Origin: an uncultured Flavobacteriales bacterium
GTDB lineage: Bacteria; Bacteroidota; Bacteroidia; Flavobacteriales; Crocinitomicaceae
Direction: 5' to 3'
DNA: 42,157 bases
NCBI GenBank assembly: GCA_946482515.1
Contig: CAMLRS010000022.1
Span: 1-42,157 of the forward strand
Part shown: piece after piece, positions 15,513 to 23,591 of the stretch
Layout: each line of letters opens with the position of its first letter
How positions within the stretch are numbered: the first letter of the stretch is position 1
Program-made: the position numbers and the translations under genes
Notes under the pieces: generated by a model
Databases searched by the model: none
What the model saw: the letters and a program-made list of their open reading frames with translations, nothing else
What the model was told of the DNA's origin: nothing

Positions 15513-16435
15513 AACAAGCTTTCACTTTATGGATGGCGGTTTTCGGATCGATGACCGCTTTCGCACAATTACCTTATACCTGGCCTACGGCTGCTGATCC
15601 GGGCTGGACGAATGCAGGCCCGCTTCAATGGCGACCGGGATGCTCCGTCGTATCAACCAATTGTGCAGGTGTTTACGCCAACAACATGAACACGACTTAT
15701 ACATCTGGTTCGATCAATGCTTCCTGTGCGAACGCTTCTACGGTTTCGGTCACATTTACGGCAAACGGTAACATCGAATACGGATACGATTTCCTGTTTA
15801 TCTATTACTCGCTCGATAATGGTGCGACCTGGATCAACCCATATGGCGTTGGAGTAGGATGGACGGGCAACTTCGGTGCTGGAACAACCATTCCACCTAT
15901 TGTTTTGCCAACGAGTAATAATATCCGTTTTCGCTTCAATTTCCAGTCTGACTTCTCGTGGACGTATACCGGGGTGAAGATTACGGATTTCGACGTGGTG
16001 TGCAATGTTGTACTACCGATCGAGCTGTCGTGGTTTGACGGCAAGCGCATGGGCAACGAAAACGTTTTGCAATGGCAGACGCTGAGTGAGAAAGACAACG
16101 ATTATTTCGACATTGAATGGAGCACCGATCCGGAATTCGGTTCCTGGACATCGATCGGAACCGTGAAATCGGAAGGGAATTCGACAGAAGCGCAGAATTA
16201 TACGCTGATCCACGATTCGCCTTCATGCTCCAAAATCAATTACTACCGCATTACGCAAACGGATTTCAACGGCGAGAAATACACTTTGGAAGACATGGTT
16301 GCTATCGACAATTCGATGAAACAAATTCCTGTGGTGAAGATCATTAACCTGCTGGGACAGGAGGTCGATGCCAGCACGCCGGGACTGGTGATTTACGTCT
16401 ATGAAGACGGATCCAATGTAAAAGTTTATCAATAA
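15509..16435 (+). CDS. Secreted protein with T9SS type A-like sorting end
   Basis: A 308-residue secreted protein. Signal peptide residues 1-19 end in AFAQ. Residues about 20-165 form an all-beta region rich in Ser/Thr/Asn (a carbohydrate- or adhesin-like sandwich, not identified). From about 170 comes the module LPIELSWFDGKRMGNENVLQWQTLSEKDNDYFDIEWS, seen before the sorting domain in many Bacteroidota T9SS substrates and also in the protein at 23592-25598. The last 35 residues (VVKIINLLGQEVDASTPGLVIYVYEDGSNVKVYQ, in parts) resemble a short type A sorting domain. It overlaps the upstream small secreted gene by 4 nt and is followed by a strong terminator. Confidence 0.85.
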   Translation: MKQAFTLWMAVFGSMTAFAQLPYTWPTAADPGWTNAGPLQWRPGCSVVSTNCAGVYANNMNTTYTSGSINASCANASTVSVTFTANGNIEYGYDFLFIYYSLDNGATWINPYGVGVGWTGNFGAGTTIPPIVLPTSNNIRFRFNFQSDFSWTYTGVKITDFDVVCNVVLPIELSWFDGKRMGNENVLQWQTLSEKDNDYFDIEWSTDPEFGSWTSIGTVKSEGNSTEAQNYTLIHDSPSCSKINYYRITQTDFNGEKYTLEDMVAIDNSMKQIPVVKIINLLGQEVDASTPGLVIYVYEDGSNVKVYQ

Positions 16436-16455
16436 CAAACACCAAACGTTAGGTT

Positions 16456-16490
16456 AAAACGCTGCGATTGATTTCGTGGCGTTTTTTTTT
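16456..16490 (+). terminator. Rho-independent terminator
   Basis: AAAACGC (16456-16462) pairs with GCGTTTT (16479-16485); the stem can extend inward to about 12 bp with two wobble pairs (TGCGA with TCGTG) around loop TTGATT. It is followed by an unbroken T-run. It ends the secreted-protein operon. Confidence 0.85.
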
Positions 16491-16527
16491 GAAAAGTAGA
16501 CTGCCATAGGGTTGTCAGTGATGGTCG

Positions 16528-16535
16528 TAGATTTG
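16528..16535 (+). promoter_or_regulatory. -7 box of the GyrI-like gene
   Basis: TAGATTTG, an exact TAnnTTTG match, 21 nt before the ATG at 16557. It supports that start over the longer open frame from 16512. Confidence 0.6.
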
Positions 16536-16556
16536 TACCAAATTAAAACAGCATCT

Positions 16557-17018
16557 ATGAACAACGAACACATCCAGCCGTTTCACGTAATCGGTATTTC
16601 GGTCAGAACAACCAACGAAAACAACCAGGCAGCAACGGATATCGGGGCGTTGTGGAACCGCTTCTTTTCGGAAGGAACAGCCGGTCAGATTCCCGGAAAA
16701 ACCGGTTCGGCGTTGTATTGCATTTACACCGACTACGAAAAGGATCATACGAAACCTTATACGACCATTCTCGGGTGTGCGGTCGAAAGTCTCGACCAGA
16801 TTCCTGAAGGAATGACGGGTGTGACGATTACAGGTGGAAATTACACGAAGCATCTTGCAAAAGGGAACCTGCTGAAAGGCGCGGTCTACGAAGCCTGGAA
16901 TTACATCTGGAATGCCGGCTGGAACCGAAAGTTCACCGCCGATTTTGAAGTTTATGGCGAAAAAGCGCAAAATCCCGAAGACGCTGAAGTCGCCATTTTT
17001 ATCGCAACTGAAAACTAG
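16557..17018 (+). CDS. GyrI-like / AraC effector-binding-domain protein
   Basis: A 153-residue cytoplasmic protein of the GyrI-like small-molecule-binding superfamily, here without a DNA-binding part. Family features: the opening FHVIGISVRTTNENNQAATDIGALWNRFF, the middle phrase LYCIYTDYEKDHTKPYTTILGCAVESLDQIPEGM, and the aromatic end AWNYIWNAGWNRKFTADFEVYGE with a closing strand EVAIFIATE. Such stand-alone domains bind hydrophobic or cationic compounds and some hydrolyse them; the ligand is unknown. The start is fixed by a promoter box at 16528. It is a monocistronic gene between a terminator and a word-repeat region. Confidence 0.85.
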   Translation: MNNEHIQPFHVIGISVRTTNENNQAATDIGALWNRFFSEGTAGQIPGKTGSALYCIYTDYEKDHTKPYTTILGCAVESLDQIPEGMTGVTITGGNYTKHLAKGNLLKGAVYEAWNYIWNAGWNRKFTADFEVYGEKAQNPEDAEVAIFIATEN

Positions 17019-17030
17019 CTTTTTTGTTTC

Positions 17031-17122
17031 CCACGAATGCACGAATCATACACGCATTTAAAATGCAAGCTAATGAAGTCCGCTGAGGCGGACCATTCGT
17101 GTGAATTCGCCAATTAGCGGGA
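17031..17122. repeat. Inverted word repeat (CACGAATG family) with nested hairpin
   Basis: CACGAATG (17032-17039) pairs with CATTCGTG (17094-17101). The left arm continues with the words CACGAATCATACACGCATTT and the right with TGAATTCGCCAATTAGCGGG. Just inside the right arm sits a compact hairpin GTCCGC-TGAG-GCGGAC (17078-17093). Convergent position, between the GyrI-like gene and valS. Confidence 0.65.
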
Positions 17123-17125
17123 AGC

Positions 17126-17155
17126 AAAAACGCCGTAGCATAAACCACGGCGTTT
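17126..17155 (-). terminator. Terminator of valS
   Basis: On the minus strand, AAACGCCGT pairs with ACGGCGTTT (17128-17136 with 17147-17155), a perfect 9-bp stem and 10-nt loop, followed by TTTTT. Confidence 0.8.
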
Positions 17156-17176
17156 GTTGTATCGAAAAGCTTGCTT

Positions 17177-19810
17177 TTAATTCAGCGAAGCCATTTTTTC
17201 TTCGAGTATCGCGATTTTGTGAAGCGCATCGGCTTCTTTCTTGAGCTCGTTGTTGAGTACCTGTTCCGGTGCCCCGGAAACAAATTTCTCGTTCTGCAGC
17301 TTTTTTCGTACGCTTTCGAGGAAGCCCTTTGTGTATGTGAGCTCTTCTTCCAGCTTCGCTTTTTCTGCCGTTACATCGATACTGTCGCCAAACGGAATGA
17401 AGTATTCGTTGTGCTGAACGATGAAGGAATTCGCGTTCGCTGGTTTTTCCTTGATGTATTCCAGCTGTGAGAGATTACCCATTTTCACGATCACCGGATC
17501 GAACGCCGGATCGATTTCAGGCTTGTTTTCCTTCACGAACAGGTCAATGCGCACCTTGTTGGCAATGTTGTGCTGCTTCCGGACGTTGCGGATATTGGTG
17601 ATCACTTCTTCTGCAATACTGAACTGCCCGAGAACATTGTCATTTCCGAGCTTCACAGTTGGCCAGCTGGCAACGATGATATCGTCACCGTCTTTGCGGT
17701 CGCGGAGCAAATGCCAGATTTCTTCCGTTATGAACGGCATGAACGGGTGTACGATGCGCAGCAGGTCTTCGAAGAAGCTAATCGTCGTGTCGAGTGTTTT
17801 CTGATCAATCGGCTGCTCATAGCCAGGCTTGATCATTTCGAGGTACCAGGAGCAGAAATCGTCCCAAACCAGCTTGTAGATCGCCATAAGCGCCTCGCTG
17901 ATGCGGAATTTCGCCATCAGGTCGTTGATGTTGGCCAGCTCGCGGTTGTAACGCTCACCGAACCATTCGATTGCTTTCTCTGCTGCTTTCGGTTGCTCGA
18001 TCGGTTTTACTTCCCATGATTTCACCAGACGGAACGCGTTCCAGATCTTGTTGGTGAAGTTACGGCCCTGCTCACACTGGCTGCTGTCGAACGGCAAGTC
18101 GTTTCCGGCCGGCGATGAGATCAGGATCCCCATGCGAACGCCATCGGCGCCGTATTTTTCGATCAGCTCGATCGGATCCGGGGAGTTCCCCAGCGATTTC
18201 GACATTTTGCGGCCCAGCTTGTCGCGAACGATACCGGTATAGTAAACGTTGCGGAACGGCAATTCGTCCATGTATTCGTAGCCAGCGATGATCATACGCG
18301 CCACCCAGAAGAACATGATCTCCGGAGCAGTTACGAGGTCGTTGGTGGGATAATAATACTTGATCTCTGCATTGCCCGGTTGCGTCAGTCCGTTGAAAAC
18401 GGAGATCGGCCAGAGCCAGGAAGAGAACCACGTATCGAGTACGTCTTCGTCCTGTTTCAGATCGCTGATCTGCAGGTTTGCATTGCCGGATTTGCTGCGG
18501 GCAGCCGTAAGTGCTTCGTCGGCCGTTTTGGCTACAACGAAATCTTCAGAACCGGAACCGTAGAAGAACGCCGGAATGCGGTGTCCCCACCAGAGCTGGC
18601 GCGAAATACACCAGTCTTTCACGTTTTCCATCCAGTGACGGTACGTGTTTTTGAGTTTATCCGGGTGGAACTTGATGTTCCCGTTCATTACGTTGTCGAG
18701 CGCCGGCTTGGACAGCTGTTTCATGTCCACGAACCATTGCAGCGACAGGCGCGGCTCGATTACGGAATCCGTGCGCTCAGAGAAGCCCACTTTGTTGATG
18801 TGGTCTTCCACTTTCACGAGGTAGCCTTTGTCGTCGAGCTCCTGCGCGATTTCCTTGCGCACTTCGAAACGGTCTTTACCAGCATAGTGCAAGCCGTTTT
18901 CATTCACGATACCGTTATCGTGGAAAATATCGATTGTTTCGAGGTCGTATTTCTTTCCGAGCTCGTAGTCGTTTACGTCGTGTGCCGGCGTTACTTTCAA
19001 ACAGCCCGTTCCAAATTCCATTTCCACGTATTCGTCGGTAATAATCGGAATGGTGCGATTGGCAACCGGTACAATGGCTTGCTTGCCGTGCAGGTGCTTG
19101 TAGCGCGCATCGTTCGGGTGAATGCAGATCGCAGTATCGCCCAGGATTGTTTCCGGACGCGTTGTAGCGATCGTCAGCCATTCGTCGTCGGAGCCGGCAA
19201 TTTTATAGCGTACGTGGAAGAGCTTCGAGTTCACTTCCTTGTAGATCACTTCTTCGTCGGAAAGAGCTGTGCGCGCTTCCGGATCCCAGTTGATCATGCG
19301 AACGCCGCGGTAGATTTTGCCTTTATTGTAGAGGTCAATGAACACGCCGATTACGGACTCGGAATATTCCGGATCCATGGTAAAAGCAGTACGTTCCCAG
19401 TCGCAGGAAGCACCAAGCTTTTTCAGCTGCTGCAAAATCACGCCACCGTATTGTTCTTTCCATGCGAAAGCGTGTTCCAGGAATGCTTCGCGCGACAGGT
19501 CGGATTTCTTGATGCCTTCCTTGCGGAGCTTCTGTACTACTTTGGCTTCCGTGGCGATTGATGCATGGTCGGTTCCGGGAACCCAGCAGGCGTTTTTGCC
19601 TTCCATGCGGGCCTTGCGCACCAGTACATCCTGGATGGTATTGTTCAACATGTGTCCCATGTGCAAGACGCCCGTTACGTTGGGTGGCGGAATGACGACG
19701 GTAAACGGCTCGCGATCATCCGGTTCAGAATGAAAGTAACCCTTTGCCATCCAGTGGCCATACCAACGCTCTTCAGCAGAACGGGGCTCGTACGTTTTTG
19801 GAATTTCCAT
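17177..19810 (-). CDS. valS: Valyl-tRNA synthetase
   Basis: An 877-residue class I aminoacyl-tRNA synthetase that charges tRNA-Val. The HIGH-type motif is HMGH (50-53, after PPPNVTGVL). The CP1 editing domain that hydrolyses Thr-tRNA-Val includes [10 protein letters not shown] (217-226) and [12 protein letters not shown] (267-278). KMSKS is at 535-539. An anticodon-binding domain and a C-terminal coiled-coil arm ([22 protein letters not shown]) complete it. Length is normal for Bacteroidota. The ATG at 19810 is chosen because the extension to 19864 crosses the -7 box. It has its own promoter and terminator. Cytoplasmic and essential. Confidence 0.98.
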   Translation of the reverse strand: MEIPKTYEPRSAEERWYGHWMAKGYFHSEPDDREPFTVVIPPPNVTGVLHMGHMLNNTIQDVLVRKARMEGKNACWVPGTDHASIATEAKVVQKLRKEGIKKSDLSREAFLEHAFAWKEQYGGVILQQLKKLGASCDWERTAFTMDPEYSESVIGVFIDLYNKGKIYRGVRMINWDPEARTALSDEEVIYKEVNSKLFHVRYKIAGSDDEWLTIATTRPETILGDTAICIHPNDARYKHLHGKQAIVPVANRTIPIITDEYVEMEFGTGCLKVTPAHDVNDYELGKKYDLETIDIFHDNGIVNENGLHYAGKDRFEVRKEIAQELDDKGYLVKVEDHINKVGFSERTDSVIEPRLSLQWFVDMKQLSKPALDNVMNGNIKFHPDKLKNTYRHWMENVKDWCISRQLWWGHRIPAFFYGSGSEDFVVAKTADEALTAARSKSGNANLQISDLKQDEDVLDTWFSSWLWPISVFNGLTQPGNAEIKYYYPTNDLVTAPEIMFFWVARMIIAGYEYMDELPFRNVYYTGIVRDKLGRKMSKSLGNSPDPIELIEKYGADGVRMGILISSPAGNDLPFDSSQCEQGRNFTNKIWNAFRLVKSWEVKPIEQPKAAEKAIEWFGERYNRELANINDLMAKFRISEALMAIYKLVWDDFCSWYLEMIKPGYEQPIDQKTLDTTISFFEDLLRIVHPFMPFITEEIWHLLRDRKDGDDIIVASWPTVKLGNDNVLGQFSIAEEVITNIRNVRKQHNIANKVRIDLFVKENKPEIDPAFDPVIVKMGNLSQLEYIKEKPANANSFIVQHNEYFIPFGDSIDVTAEKAKLEEELTYTKGFLESVRKKLQNEKFVSGAPEQVLNNELKKEADALHKIAILEEKMASLN

Positions 19811-19836
19811 GTTGTTTTTTGTGAATATTAAAGCAG

Positions 19837-19844
19837 CAAAGGTA
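19837..19844 (-). promoter_or_regulatory. -7 box of valS
   Basis: TACCTTTG on the minus strand, 26 nt before the ATG at 19810. No T-box-like leader is visible in this short 5' region. Confidence 0.6.
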
Positions 19845-19900
19845 ACGAAATTCCGGTTCAACACGGTGATAAACGCGCACTGCGTCTTTGATCAGCCTAA

Positions 19901-19938
19901 AATTAAAAACGCCCTCCGTTGCAGAACGAAGGGCGTTT
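19901..19938 (-). terminator. Terminator of the metalloprotease gene
   Basis: AAACGCCCT (19907-19915) pairs with AGGGCGTTT (19930-19938), 9 bp, with an inner CGTT-GCAG-AACG stem. Read on the minus strand it is followed by TTTTTAATTTT. Confidence 0.8.
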
Positions 19939-19961
19939 CCAAGCGAATAGTGGTGGTTTTT

Positions 19962-22661
19962 TTATTCTTTAATCACACGGTAGATTTCTTCTGAACCTTC
20001 AACCTGCAGGAGATAAACACCAGCTTTCAGCTCGCCGAGATTCAATACGGATGCGTCGGTGAAAACCTGTACGGTCTGACCAAGCTGGTTCATGAGCTTA
20101 CCATTGTAAGTTCCGCCCAGGTTCAACTTGTCGTTCGTTGGGTTCGGATACGGCGTCAGACGGTTTTCTTCACTTACCAAAGCAACTGAAGTACCACTTG
20201 CTCCAACACGGAGTGTGTAACAGCTCTGGCTGTTGGCTCCGGAGTAACCGAAAACACGGATGTAGTAAGTACCGGCTGGCATGTTATTAATCGTGATCGT
20301 TTCCGTAGCTGTTGAACCTACACCGTTTGCGATCGCTGATCCTGAACCGTTGTAAATAGTCATGTCAAAGTCAACACCTGAAGGACCAACGAGGCTGAAC
20401 GTAGAGTTCGAAGTCGCCGTTGTAACCACTCGGAAGTAGTCGTTGTCGCTGGAAGTGGTGATGGCTGCCGAGTTCGATACACCGTAGCTGATAGTTGCAG
20501 CAGCTGAAATCGATTCGTTCGGTTCGAAAGCTGTTCCGCAGGAAGCCCCTGTTGCAGTAGCTGTTGCTTTGATTGTGTAGCAGCTTTGGCTGTTGGCCCC
20601 GTTGTAGCCATAAATGCGGATGTAGTAGGTGCCCGCAGCCTGGTTGTTGAGTGTGACAGTTTCTGTAGCGCTTCCGCTGGTTCCTGAACCGATCTGCGTT
20701 CCGCCGCTGTTGTAGATCGCCATGTCGAAATCCACGCCAGAAGGTCCAACAAGGTTGAACACGTTATTGGTTGTTTGTGTAGTTGTGATACGGAAATAAT
20801 CTACATCAGTTGAGGAAGAAATGGCAGCCGAGTTCGTTGCACCGGAAACGATAGCTGCAGCAGCGGCTTGTGTTTCGTTTGGCTCAAATGCAGCAATACA
20901 TCCGGAAGCTACTGGTGTGGCCGTTGCCTGGATCGTATAGCATGTCTGGCTGGTGGTGCCACTCACGCCGTTTACACGAATGTAGTACGTACCGGCTGCC
21001 TGGTTGCTTAGTGTTACGGTTTCCGTAGCTGTACTTCCTGTTCCGGCTCCGATCTGCGTTCCACCGCTATTGTAGATAGTCAGATCGTAGTTTACACCTG
21101 ACGGTCCAACGAGGCTGAATGTATTGTTCGTTGTTCCTGTCGTCGTGATTTTGAAGTAATCCACATCCGTTGAAGTGGAGATCGCTGCCGAGTTTGTTGC
21201 GCCTGAAGTAACAGTCGTTGCCGCTGACTGTGTTTCGTTTGGCTCGAATGCAGAAACGCACGGTGGTGTTCCCGGATCTGTTTCGCAGGTCAGCGTGATA
21301 CAGCTGTTAACGCGTGAGCGCACCAGGTTACCTGGCTGCGGACCGAAACCGTTGGTCAGTTTGATACCGCTGCTGGTGAGGTGACAGTAGCTCATAACAG
21401 TTCCTCCCACTGATGACGATGGGATCGGACCTGTACAGCCTTCGTCATATCCTGCCTGCGGACCGCAACCGTCGATTGCACCGCCTGTCCAGCTGCATGC
21501 ATGGGTGTGCGGTGAGCCAAGGTTGTGTCCTACTTCGTGTGCCGTTACGTTCAGTGACCAGCTGTAATTCGGGAAAGCCGGAATTGAGGAGCCCATGCTA
21601 CCGCAGAAGCCATGACGGTAGTAATCACCGCTCTGGCAAAGCGTATTGAGCCATGCAACACCGCCGCCACCTGTTCGTGAGAACAACGTAGCGAGATTGG
21701 CGTTGAAGCCCGAACGACCGGACGAGAATGCATCGAGGCTGTTGTTGTACGAATCCTGTGTGGACCACACATACAGCTGGTTGAGCTGCGAGCCGATGCT
21801 TTCGTTGTTGTAAATGATCTGGAAATTGTTGAACAGCGAGGTCATGAAGTTGGTAACGCTTTGCGTACTTCCGAAATGCTGGAACATATTGTACTGTGTT
21901 TCCCAGAAGTAAGTCACGCACTTCAGTGCCACTTTTTCCTGCTCGGAAGCCGGCTCTGCATTTTCCAGCTGCTCCATCGCTTCCTGGTACTGCGCCATGC
22001 TTTCCGACTGACACGGCTGGTTGAAGCTGAGCTTCAGGTCGTCGTCCGAGTAAACGATGTGCGTACCGTTCGTGTTGTCTTTCGTCATCATAAAACCTAC
22101 TTCGATGATGCTGTTCTCTGCTTCATCAGAAATAATGAGGGCGGAGAATTCATTTTCGAAAAAACTGAAGGTCACAATGGCGTTTTCGCCACGAAGTGTC
22201 CCCTGATAATACACTCCGGTTTTTACGCCTTCAACGCTGGAAGGTACGTTGGAAGAAACCTGGAAATTGTCGCCGAACAGATCCGCTTTCACGAGGTCGG
22301 CTGTGAGCATTTCACCTTTAAACGGCAATTGAACGGTGAGTGCTTCGGGTTGCAACGAGAGAAGAGTGGAAATCGTTGCGGTGTTGTTGTAATAAACATA
22401 ACCGGCTTCGGTTACTGCTTTGTCGGCAGTTTCAAGGAGATTGGGTTGAATGCTTTTCGGCACAGCGTTGGCGAAATCCAACAGGTAAACGCTCGAAAGC
22501 GATTGGAAACTTTCCTGGACTTTCCGCTGATTGACCAGCGTGATGTTTTTTGCTGAAGCTGAATAAGCTTCTTTTGGGAGAGGCACCCTGGACAATTCCT
22601 GGGCGTAGAGGCTTGAGCATAGCATGCCCATAAATGCCACTGGTAAAGTGTATTTTTTCAT
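19962..22661 (-). CDS. Secreted M12B-like zinc metalloprotease with three PPC domains and T9SS sorting domain
   Basis: An 899-residue secreted protease. Residues 1-20 are a signal peptide (SSLYA/QE). A propeptide-like region runs to about 240. The reprolysin-like catalytic domain (about 245-460) has HEVGHNLGSPH at 375-385 (HExxHxxGxxH, three zinc-binding His, catalytic Glu376) and Met-turn VMSYCH around Met423. Three pre-peptidase C-terminal (PPC) domains follow with an exact 120-residue period (AFEPNE at 471, 591 and 711). Residues about 834-899 are a T9SS type A sorting domain (PYPNPTNDKLNL, GVYLLQVEG, ending RVIKE). It is probably exported to the surface or medium and degrades proteins; the POT transporters and M1 peptidase here could use the products. 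PPC domains are often removed on maturation. Confidence 0.93.
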   Translation of the reverse strand: MKKYTLPVAFMGMLCSSLYAQELSRVPLPKEAYSASAKNITLVNQRKVQESFQSLSSVYLLDFANAVPKSIQPNLLETADKAVTEAGYVYYNNTATISTLLSLQPEALTVQLPFKGEMLTADLVKADLFGDNFQVSSNVPSSVEGVKTGVYYQGTLRGENAIVTFSFFENEFSALIISDEAENSIIEVGFMMTKDNTNGTHIVYSDDDLKLSFNQPCQSESMAQYQEAMEQLENAEPASEQEKVALKCVTYFWETQYNMFQHFGSTQSVTNFMTSLFNNFQIIYNNESIGSQLNQLYVWSTQDSYNNSLDAFSSGRSGFNANLATLFSRTGGGGVAWLNTLCQSGDYYRHGFCGSMGSSIPAFPNYSWSLNVTAHEVGHNLGSPHTHACSWTGGAIDGCGPQAGYDEGCTGPIPSSSVGGTVMSYCHLTSSGIKLTNGFGPQPGNLVRSRVNSCITLTCETDPGTPPCVSAFEPNETQSAATTVTSGATNSAAISTSTDVDYFKITTTGTTNNTFSLVGPSGVNYDLTIYNSGGTQIGAGTGSTATETVTLSNQAAGTYYIRVNGVSGTTSQTCYTIQATATPVASGCIAAFEPNETQAAAAAIVSGATNSAAISSSTDVDYFRITTTQTTNNVFNLVGPSGVDFDMAIYNSGGTQIGSGTSGSATETVTLNNQAAGTYYIRIYGYNGANSQSCYTIKATATATGASCGTAFEPNESISAAATISYGVSNSAAITTSSDNDYFRVVTTATSNSTFSLVGPSGVDFDMTIYNGSGSAIANGVGSTATETITINNMPAGTYYIRVFGYSGANSQSCYTLRVGASGTSVALVSEENRLTPYPNPTNDKLNLGGTYNGKLMNQLGQTVQVFTDASVLNLGELKAGVYLLQVEGSEEIYRVIKE

Positions 22662-22880
22662 AAGAGTGTATTTAGTAGCCGTTAATGTATTGTTGTTTGT
22701 GTACTAAATTTTAACTCATTAACATTCTTTTACATTTATTAACAATTAACACTTTTAGGTGAATAATAACTATTTGGCTTGTAAAACGTTGATAATAGAA
22801 CATTCTATCCCCGGTAGTTTCATCTGATCCTTTAGTTGATGTAAGGTGTTGGACAGAAAATGTATTTTCGTTTCAGGCTT
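22662..22880. promoter_or_regulatory. Divergent regulatory region with GTTAAT cluster
   Basis: This region is shared by the metalloprotease (minus) and the DUF2459 gene (plus). Between 22711 and 22752, TTAAC/ATTAAC words recur four times (TTAACTCATTAACATT, TTATTAACAATTAACAC), which read GTTAAT on the minus strand. TATTTTCG (22863-22870), 10 nt before the plus-strand ATG, is a candidate -7 box. No clear box is seen for the protease. Confidence 0.35.
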
Positions 22881-23588
22881 ATGAAAAAGTACTTCGTTCG
22901 ATCGGCGGTCATTACCTGGCGCAGCATTCGCATTTTTTTCGAATGTTTTCTGCTGTTTTTATTCCTGTATTGGGTATCAATGTCCGTGTTGTCAAGGGTT
23001 TCCGTGAATAAGCAAACCGGCGCTAAAGGAACGATTCCTGTTTACATTACGTCCAACGGCGTCCATTCGGATGTGGTCGTTCCCATTCAGACCCGGCAGA
23101 TCGATTGGGGAAAGGAATTGCAGATTTCCGACAAGCTGGCCCGCGATACCACACGTCGTTTCCTGGCATTTGGCTGGGGCAACCGCCGGTTTTTCCTGAA
23201 TACGAAGGAATGGAGTGATCTGACGCTCGGAACGGCGTTCGGAGCGGCATTTCACATCGGAACGTCGGCCATGCACCTTGTTCAGCGCGAAGAGCCGAAA
23301 GCAGGGCAGAAGGATGTGATTGCGCTGCGACTGACCGAAGCCGAGTACACGAAGCTGATCGGTTTCCTGAAAGGCAGCTTCATATATGTGCAGCACGAAT
23401 ACATTCCGATCCCGAACCATCCTTACAGCGAGTATGATTTTTTCTTCGAAGCCAAACGTTCCTACGGCTTAACTTATACCTGCAACAGCTGGACGAATGA
23501 TGCGCTCAAAGTTTCCGGTCAGCGCGCCTGTGTCTGGACAGCTTTCCGGGATGGAATCTATCTGCAATACGAGTCGCCGGGAAAATAG
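22881..23588 (+). CDS. TIGR02117/DUF2459 membrane-anchored protein
   Basis: A 235-residue protein with one N-terminal transmembrane helix (FFECFLLFLFLYWVSMSVL, about residues 21-39) and a periplasmic domain of the DUF2459 family. Signatures: ITSNGVHSDVVVPIQT, FGWGNRRFFLNTKEWSDLT, HIGTSAMHLVQ, and YTCNSWTNDALK with a conserved cysteine. The His, Trp-Gly and Cys/Asn residues suggest an NlpC-like or lipid-related hydrolase fold, but no activity is established. The ATG at 22881 is chosen because the earlier ATG at 22860 sits on the probable -7 box TATTTTCG. It ends 3 nt from the stop of the convergent T9SS gene, with no terminator between. Confidence 0.85.
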   Translation: MKKYFVRSAVITWRSIRIFFECFLLFLFLYWVSMSVLSRVSVNKQTGAKGTIPVYITSNGVHSDVVVPIQTRQIDWGKELQISDKLARDTTRRFLAFGWGNRRFFLNTKEWSDLTLGTAFGAAFHIGTSAMHLVQREEPKAGQKDVIALRLTEAEYTKLIGFLKGSFIYVQHEYIPIPNHPYSEYDFFFEAKRSYGLTYTCNSWTNDALKVSGQRACVWTAFRDGIYLQYESPGK

Positions 23589-23591
23589 CCA

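Noticed and set aside
18380..19561. Long plus-strand open frame of 393 codons opposite valS
   Set aside because: It lies fully antisense to the conserved ValS coding region, its translation has no recognisable domain, and it reflects the codon pattern of the real gene.
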